Origin: Sphingomonadaceae bacterium
Lineage (GTDB): Bacteria; Pseudomonadota; Alphaproteobacteria; Sphingomonadales; Sphingomonadaceae
Direction of reading: 5' to 3'
Assembly: GCA_947442095.1 (NCBI GenBank)
Contig: CANEVG010000060.1
Span: forward strand, 1-12,463
Length of the DNA stretch: 12,463 bases
The notes under the pieces were generated by a model. It had not been told where the DNA came from. It ran no database searches and was given only the letters and a program-made list of their open reading frames with translations. Position 1 is the first letter of the stretch. Each line of letters starts with the position of its first letter. Shown piece after piece: positions 1 through 6,090 of the stretch. The translations under genes were made by a program, and so were the position numbers.

Positions 1-566
1 ATCCACCACGCACCAGTCAGCGCGATCAGGAATCCGGCGGCAACCACTCCGGCCGAGACGGCAGCGTCCGAGGCCATGTGCAGATAGGCCCCGCGAATGT
101 TGATATCGTGCGCTCGGCCGCGCAGGAACAGCAGCGCGGTGAGCGTGTTGATCACAATGCCGATCGCAGCAACGATCATCAATGGCCCCGCCGCGACAGG
201 CGCGGGCGCGATCAGTCGGTGCACGGTCTCCACCAGAATGGCCCCGAGCGCGATGAGCAGCAAAGCGGCGTTGAACAGCGCTGCGAGGATCGAGCTGGAC
301 TTGTAGCCATAGGTGAAGCGGGCAGAAGGCGGGCGCGCGGCCAGCACGCTGGCGCACCACGCGACGGCCAAGCTGAGCACGTCGGACAGGTTGTGCCCGG
401 CATCCGCGACCAGCGCCATCGAGCCCGACAGAAAACCATAGGTCGCCTCGATCACCACGAAGGCGGAATTGAGCACAATGCCAATGGCGAAAGCGCGGCC
501 AAAGCTGGCGGGGGCGTGGTGGTGCCCATGCCCGTGGCCTTGGTGGTGATGGTGCGCGCCCGACAT
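1..566 (-). CDS. Cation diffusion facilitator (CDF) metal efflux protein, N-terminal part
   Basis: This is an inner-membrane divalent-cation/proton antiporter, probably exporting zinc, cobalt or cadmium. The gene runs off the left edge, so only the first 188 codons are visible. The N-terminus is a histidine-rich, metal-binding-type tail (nine His in the first 17 residues). Two family signatures follow: H58-x3-D62 in a segment reading DAGHNLSD (transmembrane helix 2) and H163-x3-D167 in a segment reading YLHMASD (helix 5). These four residues form the transport-site metal ligands in CDF proteins such as CzcD, ZitB and YiiP. The phrase FTYGYK before helix 3 is typical of the CzcD/ZitB branch. 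I chose the ATG at 566 because the His-rich tail starts there. No Shine-Dalgarno precedes it, and a -10-like TAGATA sits exactly 7 nt upstream. The gene lies downstream of rnpB on the same strand. The metal specificity cannot be read from the sequence. Confidence 0.93.
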   Translation of the reverse strand, partial: MSGAHHHHQGHGHGHHHAPASFGRAFAIGIVLNSAFVVIEATYGFLSGSMALVADAGHNLSDVLSLAVAWCASVLAARPPSARFTYGYKSSSILAALFNAALLLIALGAILVETVHRLIAPAPVAAGPLMIVAAIGIVINTLTALLFLRGRAHDINIRGAYLHMASDAAVSAGVVAAGFLIALTGAWW

Positions 567-573
567 ATGAGGG

Positions 574-603
574 TATCTAGCGACATCGCGCCGGGTAGGA
601 AAA
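574..603 (-). promoter_or_regulatory. Possible promoter of the CDF gene giving a leaderless mRNA
   Basis: On the minus strand TAGATA (579-574) is followed by 7 nt and then the ATG at 566. Transcription from this -10 box would start at or next to the start codon. The best -35 match, TTTTCC (603-598) with an 18-nt spacer, is poor. No ribosome binding site precedes the ATG, which fits a leaderless message. This is inference from spacing alone. Confidence 0.3.
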
Positions 604-640
604 CCCTTTGATGCTGCTAGTCTCATCAGGAGCCCATGAT

Positions 641-1077
641 GCCAGGGGGCCTGTAAGCCGGGTTCTGTAGCGCGGACGGTATCCCCAAGGTTTCCCTTTG
701 GCGTGGACCGTATCCCCGCTGGCAGCCATTCCTCTAGGCGGCCCGTTGCCGGGCGCGCTCAAGCAACCAACCCGGACTGCTGGCCCGAAACAGGCCTGCT
801 CCGGAAAGGAGCGCGCAGTCCCTATTCGGTCTTGCTCCGAGTGGGGTTTACCTTGCCGCTTCCGTTACCGGTCGCGCGGTGCGCTCTTGCCGCACCCTTT
901 CACCCTTGCTGTCCCGGACCCCAAATTGCTTTGGAGCACCCGGGGTTAGCGGTTTGCTCTCTGTGGCACTTTCCCTAAGGTTGCCCTCGGCGGGCGTTAC
1001 CCGCCACTCTTGTTTCGTGGAGCCCGGACTTTCCTCGGCATCAGCAAGCTGATGACGCGGCTGCCCGGCCCCCTGGC
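641..1077 (-). ncRNA. rnpB: RNase P RNA (bacterial type A)
   Basis: This is the catalytic RNA of ribonuclease P, which with the RnpA protein removes 5' leaders from tRNA precursors. The minus strand carries the universally conserved blocks in the right order. Near the 5' end is GAGGAAAGTCCGGGCTCC (region I, P4 strand). It is followed by ACAGAGAGCAAACCGC, then AAGGGTGAAAGGGTGCGG with AAGAGCGCACCGC (region IV), then AGAGGAATGGCTGCC (region V), and the 3' block ACAGAACCCGGCTTACAGGC. The ends are set by the P1 helix: an 11-nt strand at 1077-1067 is perfectly complementary to 651-641. The predicted length of about 437 nt is usual for alphaproteobacteria. The gene starts 6 nt after the upstream amidase stop codon. 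No strong intrinsic terminator is visible between it and the CDF gene. Small ORFs in this region are chance frames across a structured RNA. Confidence 0.97.
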
Positions 1078-1083
1078 GAGGCA

Positions 1084-1788
1084 TTACCTAGCACGCCCGA
1101 GATCGCGTTCCAACAGAAGCTCGAACAGCAGTGCACCGATCTGCCCGTCGATCTCGCCATCGATCCGCGAAGGCCGCCAGCGGCGCTGGAAGGCGCGGAC
1201 GGCGGCGGGCTGATCGGTTATATCATAGCCGAAGCGTTCAAGCGCCAGGAAGAACGCGCCGGGGTTGTCGTAAATCAGCCGCATGGTGAGTTCGGGCTTG
1301 GCAAGGGTGAGCCGGTAGCGTGCGAGCAGGTCCCACGGGAACAGTTCGCCCGGGTCTTCCTTGCGCGCCGGGGCGATATCGGAATGACCGACGACATTGG
1401 CGCGCGGGATATCGTGGCGCTTCACGATGTCTGCGAGGAGCGGAAGCAGCGCCTCGATCTGCGGCTTTGGGAAGGGGCGATACCCGAACTCGTGGCCGGG
1501 ATTGACCAGCTCGATGCCCACGCTGGCCGAATTGATGTCGGTGATCCCGCGCCAGTAGGAGCGGCCCGCATGCCAGGCGCGGTTTTCCTCATCGACGAGC
1601 CGCGTGACCGTGCCGTCCTCGTCGATAAGGTAGTGCGCCGATACTTCGGCCACCGGGTCGCAGAGCCGCGCCAGCGCTTCGGAGGCGGTCTGCATCCCGG
1701 TATAGTGCAGCACGACCATCGAGACCGGAAGCTTTCGCGCGTTCCAGTTGGGTGAGGGGGCCTCCCGGTGGACAAGCCAGCGGTTCAC
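1084..1788 (-). CDS. N-acetylmuramoyl-L-alanine amidase (Amidase_2 family, AmiD-like)
   Basis: This is a zinc amidase that cleaves the bond between N-acetylmuramic acid and L-alanine in peptidoglycan or its anhydro-muropeptides. Zinc-ligand candidates are H28 (in VLHYTGM), H135 (GHSDIAP) and D145. E93 (GIELVN) and K143 fit the catalytic pair of E. coli AmiD, and the K-x-D spacing is identical. The region from about residue 168 to the end, including AVRAFQRRW, resembles a peptidoglycan-binding helical domain, as in AmiD. No signal peptide or lipobox is visible, so it may act in the cytoplasm on recycled muropeptides, or be exported by another route. The GTG at 1788 gives 234 residues and lies 7 nt after the chpT stop. 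A GTG at 1821, overlapping chpT, is the alternative. Neither has a good Shine-Dalgarno, so translational coupling to chpT is likely. Confidence 0.9.
   Translation of the reverse strand: MNRWLVHREAPSPNWNARKLPVSMVVLHYTGMQTASEALARLCDPVAEVSAHYLIDEDGTVTRLVDEENRAWHAGRSYWRGITDINSASVGIELVNPGHEFGYRPFPKPQIEALLPLLADIVKRHDIPRANVVGHSDIAPARKEDPGELFPWDLLARYRLTLAKPELTMRLIYDNPGAFFLALERFGYDITDQPAAVRAFQRRWRPSRIDGEIDGQIGALLFELLLERDLGRAR
1085..1113 (-). promoter_or_regulatory. Probable rnpB promoter embedded in the amidase 3' end
   Basis: On the minus strand TTGGAA (1113-1108) and TAGGTA (1090-1085) are separated by exactly 17 nt. The -10 box ends 7 nt before the first base of the RNase P P1 helix at 1077, the ideal distance for a start site at the mature 5' end. 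The -10 box overlaps the last sense codon and the TAA stop of the amidase gene. Similarity to the sigma-70 consensus and the exact spacing are seen; promoter activity is inferred. Confidence 0.65.
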
Positions 1789-1795
1789 GCAAAGG

Positions 1796-2452
1796 TCAGC
1801 CGGCGACGGGCAGCATCGCACCCATCACCAGTGCCTCGGGCGCGGCGTGATATTGCAGGGTGCCGCCAAGGCCGTCTACCAAATGGCGCAGCATCGCGGC
1901 TGGCGCGGTGCGGCTGGAGAGCTCCTCCGGCGGGAGCGTGCCCTCCAGCGCAAGGCCGATGGTCCGGTCGAACACGACGCGCGCGCCGCTCGCGCGGATC
2001 ACGATCTCGCTGCAGGGCTGGGGGCCATCCGTCCTGAGTTCGGCGGCGATATCGAGTGTGCCGCCGCGCACCAGAGCTTCGATGCCGATGAGGGAGAGGT
2101 TGAGCAGGGTTTTCACCGCAGGCTTGGGCAGGCTATCACCGCCGAGCGCCCAATTGGACTGAATGCGGCCATTGTTGCCCACCAGCGCATCGATCAGCGC
2201 GCGCGGTTCGGCGATGGGGACCATTTCGCCAAACCCGCCCGCCGCACCGAACGCGAGGCGGAAGAAGCGCAGCTTGTCGGCCGATATGCGCGCGCTTTGT
2301 TCGAGCAGTTCGAAGCACTTCTGGCGCATGTCCGGGTCCTTCTCCTCGGCAAGGAGTTCAAGACCATTGGAGAGCGCACCCACCGGGCTCAGCATATCGT
2401 GGCACAGGCGCGAGCACAGCAGGCTGGCAAGATCGGGAACGACAGTTTTCAT
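1796..2452 (-). CDS. chpT: Histidine phosphotransferase ChpT
   Basis: ChpT relays phosphate from the hybrid kinase CckA to the response regulators CtrA and CpdR, controlling the cell cycle, motility and stress output in alphaproteobacteria. It resembles a degenerate histidine kinase. The first helix carries the phospho-accepting H18 in LCHDMLSPVGALSNGLELL, the typical ChpT dimerisation and phosphotransfer helix. The C-terminal half is a pseudo-ATPase fold without intact nucleotide-binding boxes. It ends with a segment containing GLGGTLQYHAAPEALVMGAMLP, characteristic of the family. The ATG at 2452 gives 218 residues, the family's normal size. GGAA about 10 nt upstream can serve as ribosome binding site. 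The frame opens as far as 2554, but only through a TTG and an unrelated sequence. The gene overlaps nothing upstream and is close-coupled to the amidase downstream. Confidence 0.92.
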   Translation of the reverse strand: MKTVVPDLASLLCSRLCHDMLSPVGALSNGLELLAEEKDPDMRQKCFELLEQSARISADKLRFFRLAFGAAGGFGEMVPIAEPRALIDALVGNNGRIQSNWALGGDSLPKPAVKTLLNLSLIGIEALVRGGTLDIAAELRTDGPQPCSEIVIRASGARVVFDRTIGLALEGTLPPEELSSRTAPAAMLRHLVDGLGGTLQYHAAPEALVMGAMLPVAG

Positions 2453-2605
2453 GAGCGAGTTTCCGGCCTTTGGCAGGGGTAAATTGAGGTGCAGGGTGCG
2501 ATTGACACGGTCGATGTGAAGCTTGTCATCAGCCCGCTCGGCCCTCGCAGGCAAAGGGAAAGCAAGGCAGCGAAAGGCGCACGACAGATCATTGCGATTA
2601 CTGCC

Positions 2606-3001
2606 TTAACCATCTCTCACCGCGTAGGAAAGCGGTTCGAACCCTAATGGAGCATCGCGCCACAAACTAACTAAGCCGGCGGCCGCGATGGCCCAGATCC
2701 GGCCATCGCCCGAGGCATTGGCGGCGTCGGTCGCGGAAGGGCGGGCAAGGCCGTTCGGGTGGGAATGGAAATAGCCGATGACGCCGGGACCTCCGGTGCG
2801 AACCGCCTTGTGCGCGGCGATGAGCGCGGCGGGGTCGATCTCGAAGTGCCGCGAGGGTTCGGGGTGGACATTGGCGGCGGGCAGGGCGGCCACGATATGC
2901 GCGCCTTGGCCGAGGAGGAGGCCGCAAGCTTCGCTTGGATGAGCTTCCTGCGCGGCGGCAAGGATGGCGGCGTGGGCGCTGGGGGAGAGGGTGAAAGACA
3001 T
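2606..3001 (-). CDS. JAMM/MPN+ (M67 family) metallopeptidase
   Basis: This is a small stand-alone zinc isopeptidase-like protein of the Mov34/MPN/PAD-1 superfamily. The complete JAMM motif is present: E24 (HPSEACGLLLG), H79 and H81 (HSHPNG), S89 and D92, fitting E...HxHx7SxxD. It is therefore probably catalytically competent. Family members remove ubiquitin-like sulfur-carrier tails or cleave near C-terminal glycines. In bacteria they often pair with MoaD/ThiS-like or E1-like proteins, but none is encoded in this window, so the substrate is unknown. The ATG at 3001 gives 131 residues and begins exactly at the conserved fold. Earlier in-frame ATGs at 3076 and 3070 would add a non-conserved tail reaching almost to the divergent rluD start. 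Only a weak AGG precedes the chosen start. chpT follows after a 153-nt gap on the same strand. Confidence 0.88.
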   Translation of the reverse strand: MSFTLSPSAHAAILAAAQEAHPSEACGLLLGQGAHIVAALPAANVHPEPSRHFEIDPAALIAAHKAVRTGGPGVIGYFHSHPNGLARPSATDAANASGDGRIWAIAAAGLVSLWRDAPLGFEPLSYAVRDG

Positions 3002-3085
3002 TACCTGGGAGCCTAGCGCAACGTGCGCGGTTTCGACAGGCTCACCTCCCTTGCCCCCCAAGGCGCGCATTCCCATATTCCGCCA

Positions 3086-4069
3086 ATGGGGCTGAGCGAA
3101 CGCGTGATCGAGGGGACCATTGCCACGGGCGGGCTGCGGCTTGACCGGGCGCTGGCGGATGCCTCGGGCCTTTCGCGCGAGCGGATCAAGGCCTTGCTGG
3201 ACGAGGGCCGGGTGGAGCTGGGCGGCAAAGTGGCGGCGCAGGCTTCGGCCAAGCCCTCAGCGGGCACGGGCTTTTTGATACGGGTGCCGGCGGCCACGCC
3301 TTCGGCGGCGGAGGCGCAGGATATTCCTCTGAGCGTCGTGTATGAAGACGCGCACCTCGTTGTCGTCGACAAACCGGCCGGGCTGGTGGTGCATCCGGCG
3401 GCGGGCAATCTCGACGGCACGCTGGTCAATGCGCTGCTGCACCATTGCCGCGGGCAGCTTTCAGGGATCGGCGGAGTGGTGCGCCCGGGGATCGTCCACC
3501 GCATCGACAAGGATACCTCGGGCCTCCTGGTCGTCGCCAAGACCGACGCAGCGCACGAAGGGCTGGCGCGGCAGTTTGCCGATCATTCGATCCACCGCGC
3601 CTATCACGCGGTGACCGCCGGGGTGCCGGTGCCCGCCAGCGGCACGGTGCGCGGCGCGATCGGGCGCAGCGGGCATGACCGCAAGAAGATGGCGCTGGTG
3701 GCTGATGGGCCAGATGGGGAAAGGCGGGGCAAACACGCGGTAACGCATTACCGCACGCTGGAAGTGCTGAACGGCCCAGTCTTTAACGCGGCCGCCTTGA
3801 TCGAATGCCGGCTCGAGACCGGGCGGACCCACCAGGTGCGCGTTCACCTTGCGTCAATTGGTCATGCGTTACTAGGCGATCCAGTCTATGGACGCGCTCC
3901 CGCTCACCTCAAGCCGCTTCTTGCCCGGCTCCAGTTCCACAGGCAGGCCCTGCACGCGGCGGAGCTTGGCTTTGTTCACCCTGCTTCAGGCGAAATGGTG
4001 CACTTCGCCAGCAAGACGCCCGTCGATCTCAGAGAGCTTATTGTCGAATTGGGCGGGCGCGATGGTTGA
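3086..4069 (+). CDS. rluD: RluA/RluD-family 23S rRNA pseudouridine synthase
   Basis: This enzyme isomerises specific uridines of 23S rRNA (helix 69 positions for RluD) to pseudouridine during ribosome assembly. An N-terminal S4 RNA-binding domain (about residues 15-70, with LDRALADASGLSRERIKALLDEG) precedes the catalytic domain. The catalytic aspartate is D141 in the motif HRIDKDTSGLLV. Further family blocks are VDKPAGLVVHPAAG (about 94-107) and LETGRTHQVRVHLASIGHALLGDPVYG near the C-terminus. The length of 327 residues is normal. The ATG at 3086 begins just before the conserved N-terminus. The frame is open back to a GTG at 3023, but that extension has no family character. No obvious Shine-Dalgarno is seen. 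It is divergent from the JAMM gene and lies upstream of rpoH. RluC-type specificity cannot be excluded, but the S4-plus-catalytic layout favours RluD. Confidence 0.94.
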   Translation: MGLSERVIEGTIATGGLRLDRALADASGLSRERIKALLDEGRVELGGKVAAQASAKPSAGTGFLIRVPAATPSAAEAQDIPLSVVYEDAHLVVVDKPAGLVVHPAAGNLDGTLVNALLHHCRGQLSGIGGVVRPGIVHRIDKDTSGLLVVAKTDAAHEGLARQFADHSIHRAYHAVTAGVPVPASGTVRGAIGRSGHDRKKMALVADGPDGERRGKHAVTHYRTLEVLNGPVFNAAALIECRLETGRTHQVRVHLASIGHALLGDPVYGRAPAHLKPLLARLQFHRQALHAAELGFVHPASGEMVHFASKTPVDLRELIVELGGRDG

Positions 4070-4153
4070 TATGCCCCTTAATGTGCCCATGTGTGCCACT
4101 GGTGCGCGACTGGTGCTCTGCCCGAAAAACGCGCCGTATCGAACGGTGCTTCG

Positions 4154-4179
4154 GGAACGAATAGATTTGCTGTGTGGTT
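4154..4179 (+). promoter_or_regulatory. Candidate EcfG-type (general stress) promoter of rpoH
   Basis: GGAAC at 4154-4158 is followed after exactly 17 nt by GGTT at 4176-4179. The alphaproteobacterial general-stress sigma factor EcfG recognises GGAAC-N16/17-CGTT. The -35 half is perfect, and the -10 half differs at one base. A start about 7-10 nt downstream would give an rpoH leader of roughly 85-90 nt. In some rhizobia an rpoH paralogue is controlled by the EcfG homologue, so the placement is sensible. It remains inference from a motif match. Confidence 0.5.
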
Positions 4180-4239
4180 CTTGCGTTCTGGCTCCTGTAA
4201 AAGCAGCGGTGGGGAATCGAAGACGCGACAAAAGCCGAT

Positions 4240-4256
4240 GCGGCGGAGGCCGCCGC
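4240..4256 (+). promoter_or_regulatory. GC hairpin in the rpoH leader, next to the ribosome binding site
   Basis: GCGGCGG (4240-4246) pairs perfectly with CCGCCGC (4250-4256) around a 3-nt AGG loop. The stem ends 4 nt before the rpoH Shine-Dalgarno AAAGGA (4261-4266), which lies 9 nt before the ATG. A GGAGG sequence is trapped in the stem and loop, but it is 26 nt from the ATG, too far to serve this start. The hairpin could stack with larger leader structure and influence initiation. Confidence 0.45.
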
Positions 4257-4260
4257 AACG

Positions 4261-4266
4261 AAAGGA
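4261..4266 (+). promoter_or_regulatory. Ribosome binding site of rpoH
   Basis: AAAGGA with a 9-nt spacer to the ATG at 4276. It overlaps another ATG (4266) that opens a six-codon frame ending at a TAA just inside rpoH, in a different frame. Confidence 0.65.
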
Positions 4267-4275
4267 TGTGGTCTG

Positions 4276-5178
4276 ATGACTGGTAAGAAATCATCCGCGC
4301 TGGTTCCCGCGCTTGGCGGCGGCGAAGCTGGGTTGAATCGCTATCTGGCCGAGATCCGCAAGTTCCCGGTGCTGACGGCCGAACAGGAATACATGCTCGC
4401 CAAGCGCTTTCAGGAACACGGCGATCCGGAAGCGGCCGCGCAGCTGGTGACGAGCCATCTGCGGCTCGTGGCCAAGATCGCCATGGGCTATCGCGGTTAT
4501 GGCCTGCCGGTGAGCGAGCTGATCTCCGAAGGCAACATCGGCCTGATGCAGGGCGTCAAGAAATTCGAGCCCGACCGGGGCTTCCGCCTGGCGACCTATG
4601 CGATGTGGTGGATCAAGGCCTCGATGCAGGAGTTCATCCTGCGTTCGTGGAGCCTCGTGAAGATGGGCACCACCGCCGCGCAGAAGAAGCTGTTCTTCAA
4701 CCTCAGGCGGATGAAGAAGAACCTCGAAGCCTTTGAGGATTCCGATCTCCACCCTGATGATGTAAAGAAGATCGCCACCGATCTCGGCGTGTCCGAGACC
4801 GAAGTGGTCAACATGAACCGGCGCATGATGATGGGCGGCGATGCCAGCCTGAACGTCTCGGTGCGTGAGGATGGCGAGGGTTCGTGGCAGGATTGGCTGG
4901 TTGATGACAGCCCGCTACAAGACGAGACCGTGGCCGATGCCGAGGAGGCGCATATGCGCCACGCCCTGCTGGTGGAGGCGATGGACAGCCTGAACGACCG
5001 CGAGCGCCATATCCTCACCGACCGCCGTCTGGTGGAAGAGCCCAAGACCTTGGAAGAGCTGAGCCAGGTCTACAACGTAAGCCGCGAGCGGGTGCGCCAG
5101 ATCGAGGTGCGCGCGTTCGAGAAGCTGCAGAAGGCGATGCAGCGCATTGCTGGCGAGCGGCACTTGCTGCCAGCCTGA
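4276..5178 (+). CDS. rpoH: RNA polymerase heat-shock sigma factor RpoH (sigma-32)
   Basis: RpoH directs RNA polymerase to chaperone and protease promoters after heat or protein-folding stress. The 300-residue protein has a full sigma-70 group 3 layout. Region 2 spans about residues 52-125, with LVTSHLRLVAKIAMGYRGYG and the melting/-10 recognition helix around TYAMWWIKASMQEFILRSW. The RpoH-specific box QKKLFFNLR is at 136-144 and separates it from the housekeeping sigma factor. Region 4.2 is at about 258-288 with the helix-turn-helix LSQVYNVSRERVRQIEVRAFEKL. The ATG at 4276 is preceded by AAAGGA with a 9-nt spacer; the earlier ATG at 4266 runs into a stop after six codons. Likely controls are the EcfG-like promoter and the leader hairpin described separately. 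A strong intrinsic terminator follows. Many alphaproteobacteria have two rpoH genes, and this window does not show whether a second copy exists. Confidence 0.97.
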   Translation: MTGKKSSALVPALGGGEAGLNRYLAEIRKFPVLTAEQEYMLAKRFQEHGDPEAAAQLVTSHLRLVAKIAMGYRGYGLPVSELISEGNIGLMQGVKKFEPDRGFRLATYAMWWIKASMQEFILRSWSLVKMGTTAAQKKLFFNLRRMKKNLEAFEDSDLHPDDVKKIATDLGVSETEVVNMNRRMMMGGDASLNVSVREDGEGSWQDWLVDDSPLQDETVADAEEAHMRHALLVEAMDSLNDRERHILTDRRLVEEPKTLEELSQVYNVSRERVRQIEVRAFEKLQKAMQRIAGERHLLPA

Positions 5179-5204
5179 AGATCTGCATCACAGGAATGCA
5201 AGAG

Positions 5205-5230
5205 CGGCCGGGGGCAACTCCGGCCGTTTT
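5205..5230 (+). terminator. Intrinsic terminator of rpoH
   Basis: CGGCCGG (5205-5211) pairs with CCGGCCG (5220-5226). A further G-U and G-C pair closes onto a GCAA tetraloop (5214-5217) of the stable GNRA type. TTTT follows directly at 5227-5230, then GCTTT. It begins 26 nt after the rpoH stop codon, so rpoH is probably transcribed separately from mtgA. Confidence 0.88.
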
Positions 5231-5255
5231 GCTTTGGCGTGCGGCGTACGGGCAA

Positions 5256-5284
5256 TTGCCATGCGCGGTGCGTCTCGTCATACT
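5256..5284 (+). promoter_or_regulatory. Sigma-70-type promoter of mtgA, near-leaderless
   Basis: TTGCCA (5256-5261) matches TTGACA at 5 of 6 positions. After a 17-nt spacer, CATACT (5279-5284) matches TATAAT at 4 of 6. A start about 7 nt downstream would fall near 5291, only about 3 nt before the mtgA ATG at 5294. No Shine-Dalgarno is present, which agrees with a leaderless or near-leaderless message. Promoter activity is inferred. Confidence 0.6.
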
Positions 5285-5293
5285 TAGCCCCGC

Positions 5294-6022
5294 ATGGACG
5301 ATGAAGTGCTGAAACTGAAGAACCCGCGGCCTGCGGTGAAGCGTGCGCCCGGGCGACTGCACCGGCTGGGCTGGCTGCTGGCGCGGCTTATCGCAGCGTT
5401 CCTTTTTCTTAGTACTGCGTTGGTTGTGGTTTACCGGTTTGTGCCGGTGCCCGTCACGCTCACCATGATCTTTGATCCCAACGGCATCACCAAGACATGG
5501 ACGCCGCTCTCGCAGATCGACCGCAACATGGTGGATGCGGCGATTGCGGGCGAGGACGGCAAGTTCTGCCAGCATGGCGGTTTTGATCAGGAGGCGATCC
5601 TGAAAGCGTGGGAGCGCAACCGCGAAGGTGGGCGCATTCGCGGCGGTTCGACGATCAGCCAGCAGACCGCCAAGAACGTGTTCCTTTGGCAGGGCGGCGG
5701 CTATCTGCGCAAAGGTCTGGAAGCGTGGTTCACGGTGCTGATCGAGGCCATCTGGGGTAAGCGGCGGATCATGGAAGTCTACCTGAACGTCGCCGAAACC
5801 GGGATCGGGACTTACGGCGTGGAGGCCGGAGCGCAGCGCTACTACAACAAGCCTGCTGCAAAGCTCTCGCGCGTGGAGGCGGCGCGGATCGCGGCGGCCT
5901 TCCCGCAGCCCAAAGTACGCGCGGTGACCGGTGCGACCGGCTTCACCCGCCGCCACGGCAACGTGATCGCCCGGCGCGTGGGCACGGTGCGCGCGGACTA
6001 CGATGCCTGCGTCTATCAGTAA
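5294..6022 (+). CDS. mtgA: Monofunctional biosynthetic peptidoglycan transglycosylase MtgA
   Basis: MtgA polymerises lipid II into glycan strands at the outer face of the inner membrane without a transpeptidase domain. The 242-residue protein has a short basic cytoplasmic tail, one membrane anchor (about residues 27-48) and a family 51 glycosyltransferase domain. Motifs visible in order are EDGKFCQHGGFD (87-98) with catalytic E87, GGSTISQQTAKNVFL (117-131), KRRIMEVYLNVAETG (156-170) and GAQRYYNKPAAKLSRVEAA. No penicillin-binding domain follows, which separates it from class A PBPs. The ATG at 5294 has no ribosome binding site, but a promoter sits immediately upstream. The gene follows the rpoH terminator and so appears to be its own transcription unit. 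Length and motifs are all normal for the family. Confidence 0.95.
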   Translation: MDDEVLKLKNPRPAVKRAPGRLHRLGWLLARLIAAFLFLSTALVVVYRFVPVPVTLTMIFDPNGITKTWTPLSQIDRNMVDAAIAGEDGKFCQHGGFDQEAILKAWERNREGGRIRGGSTISQQTAKNVFLWQGGGYLRKGLEAWFTVLIEAIWGKRRIMEVYLNVAETGIGTYGVEAGAQRYYNKPAAKLSRVEAARIAAAFPQPKVRAVTGATGFTRRHGNVIARRVGTVRADYDACVYQ

Positions 6023-6051
6023 GGAGAGCTTACCCGGGCTCGAGGGGCGGA

Positions 6052-6057
6052 TACTAT
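6052..6057 (+). promoter_or_regulatory. Weak possible -10 box before the ABM-domain gene
   Basis: TACTAT matches the -10 consensus at 4 of 6 positions and lies upstream of the Shine-Dalgarno at 6076-6082. The best -35 partner, TTACCC 16 nt upstream, is poor. Co-transcription with mtgA, 68 nt upstream, is equally possible. Confidence 0.22.
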
Positions 6058-6090
6058 TTGGTGCAGCGCCAATTTGGAGGAGCACAGTAG

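Noticed and set aside
698..1084. Several short open frames on both strands between 698 and 1084.
   Set aside because: The whole interval is RNase P RNA with its conserved blocks in order.
1748..2482. Long plus-strand open frame of 244 codons.
   Set aside because: It is antisense to chpT and the amidase, both of which have clear family motifs. The frame is rich in Arg, Ala, Gly and His without any recognisable domain, as expected of GC-rich shadow frames.
2590..2612. TTAA near the JAMM stop codon on the minus strand, considered as a CtrA site (TTAA-N7-TTAA) upstream of chpT.
   Set aside because: Only one half-site is present; the second half reads ATCG at the required distance.
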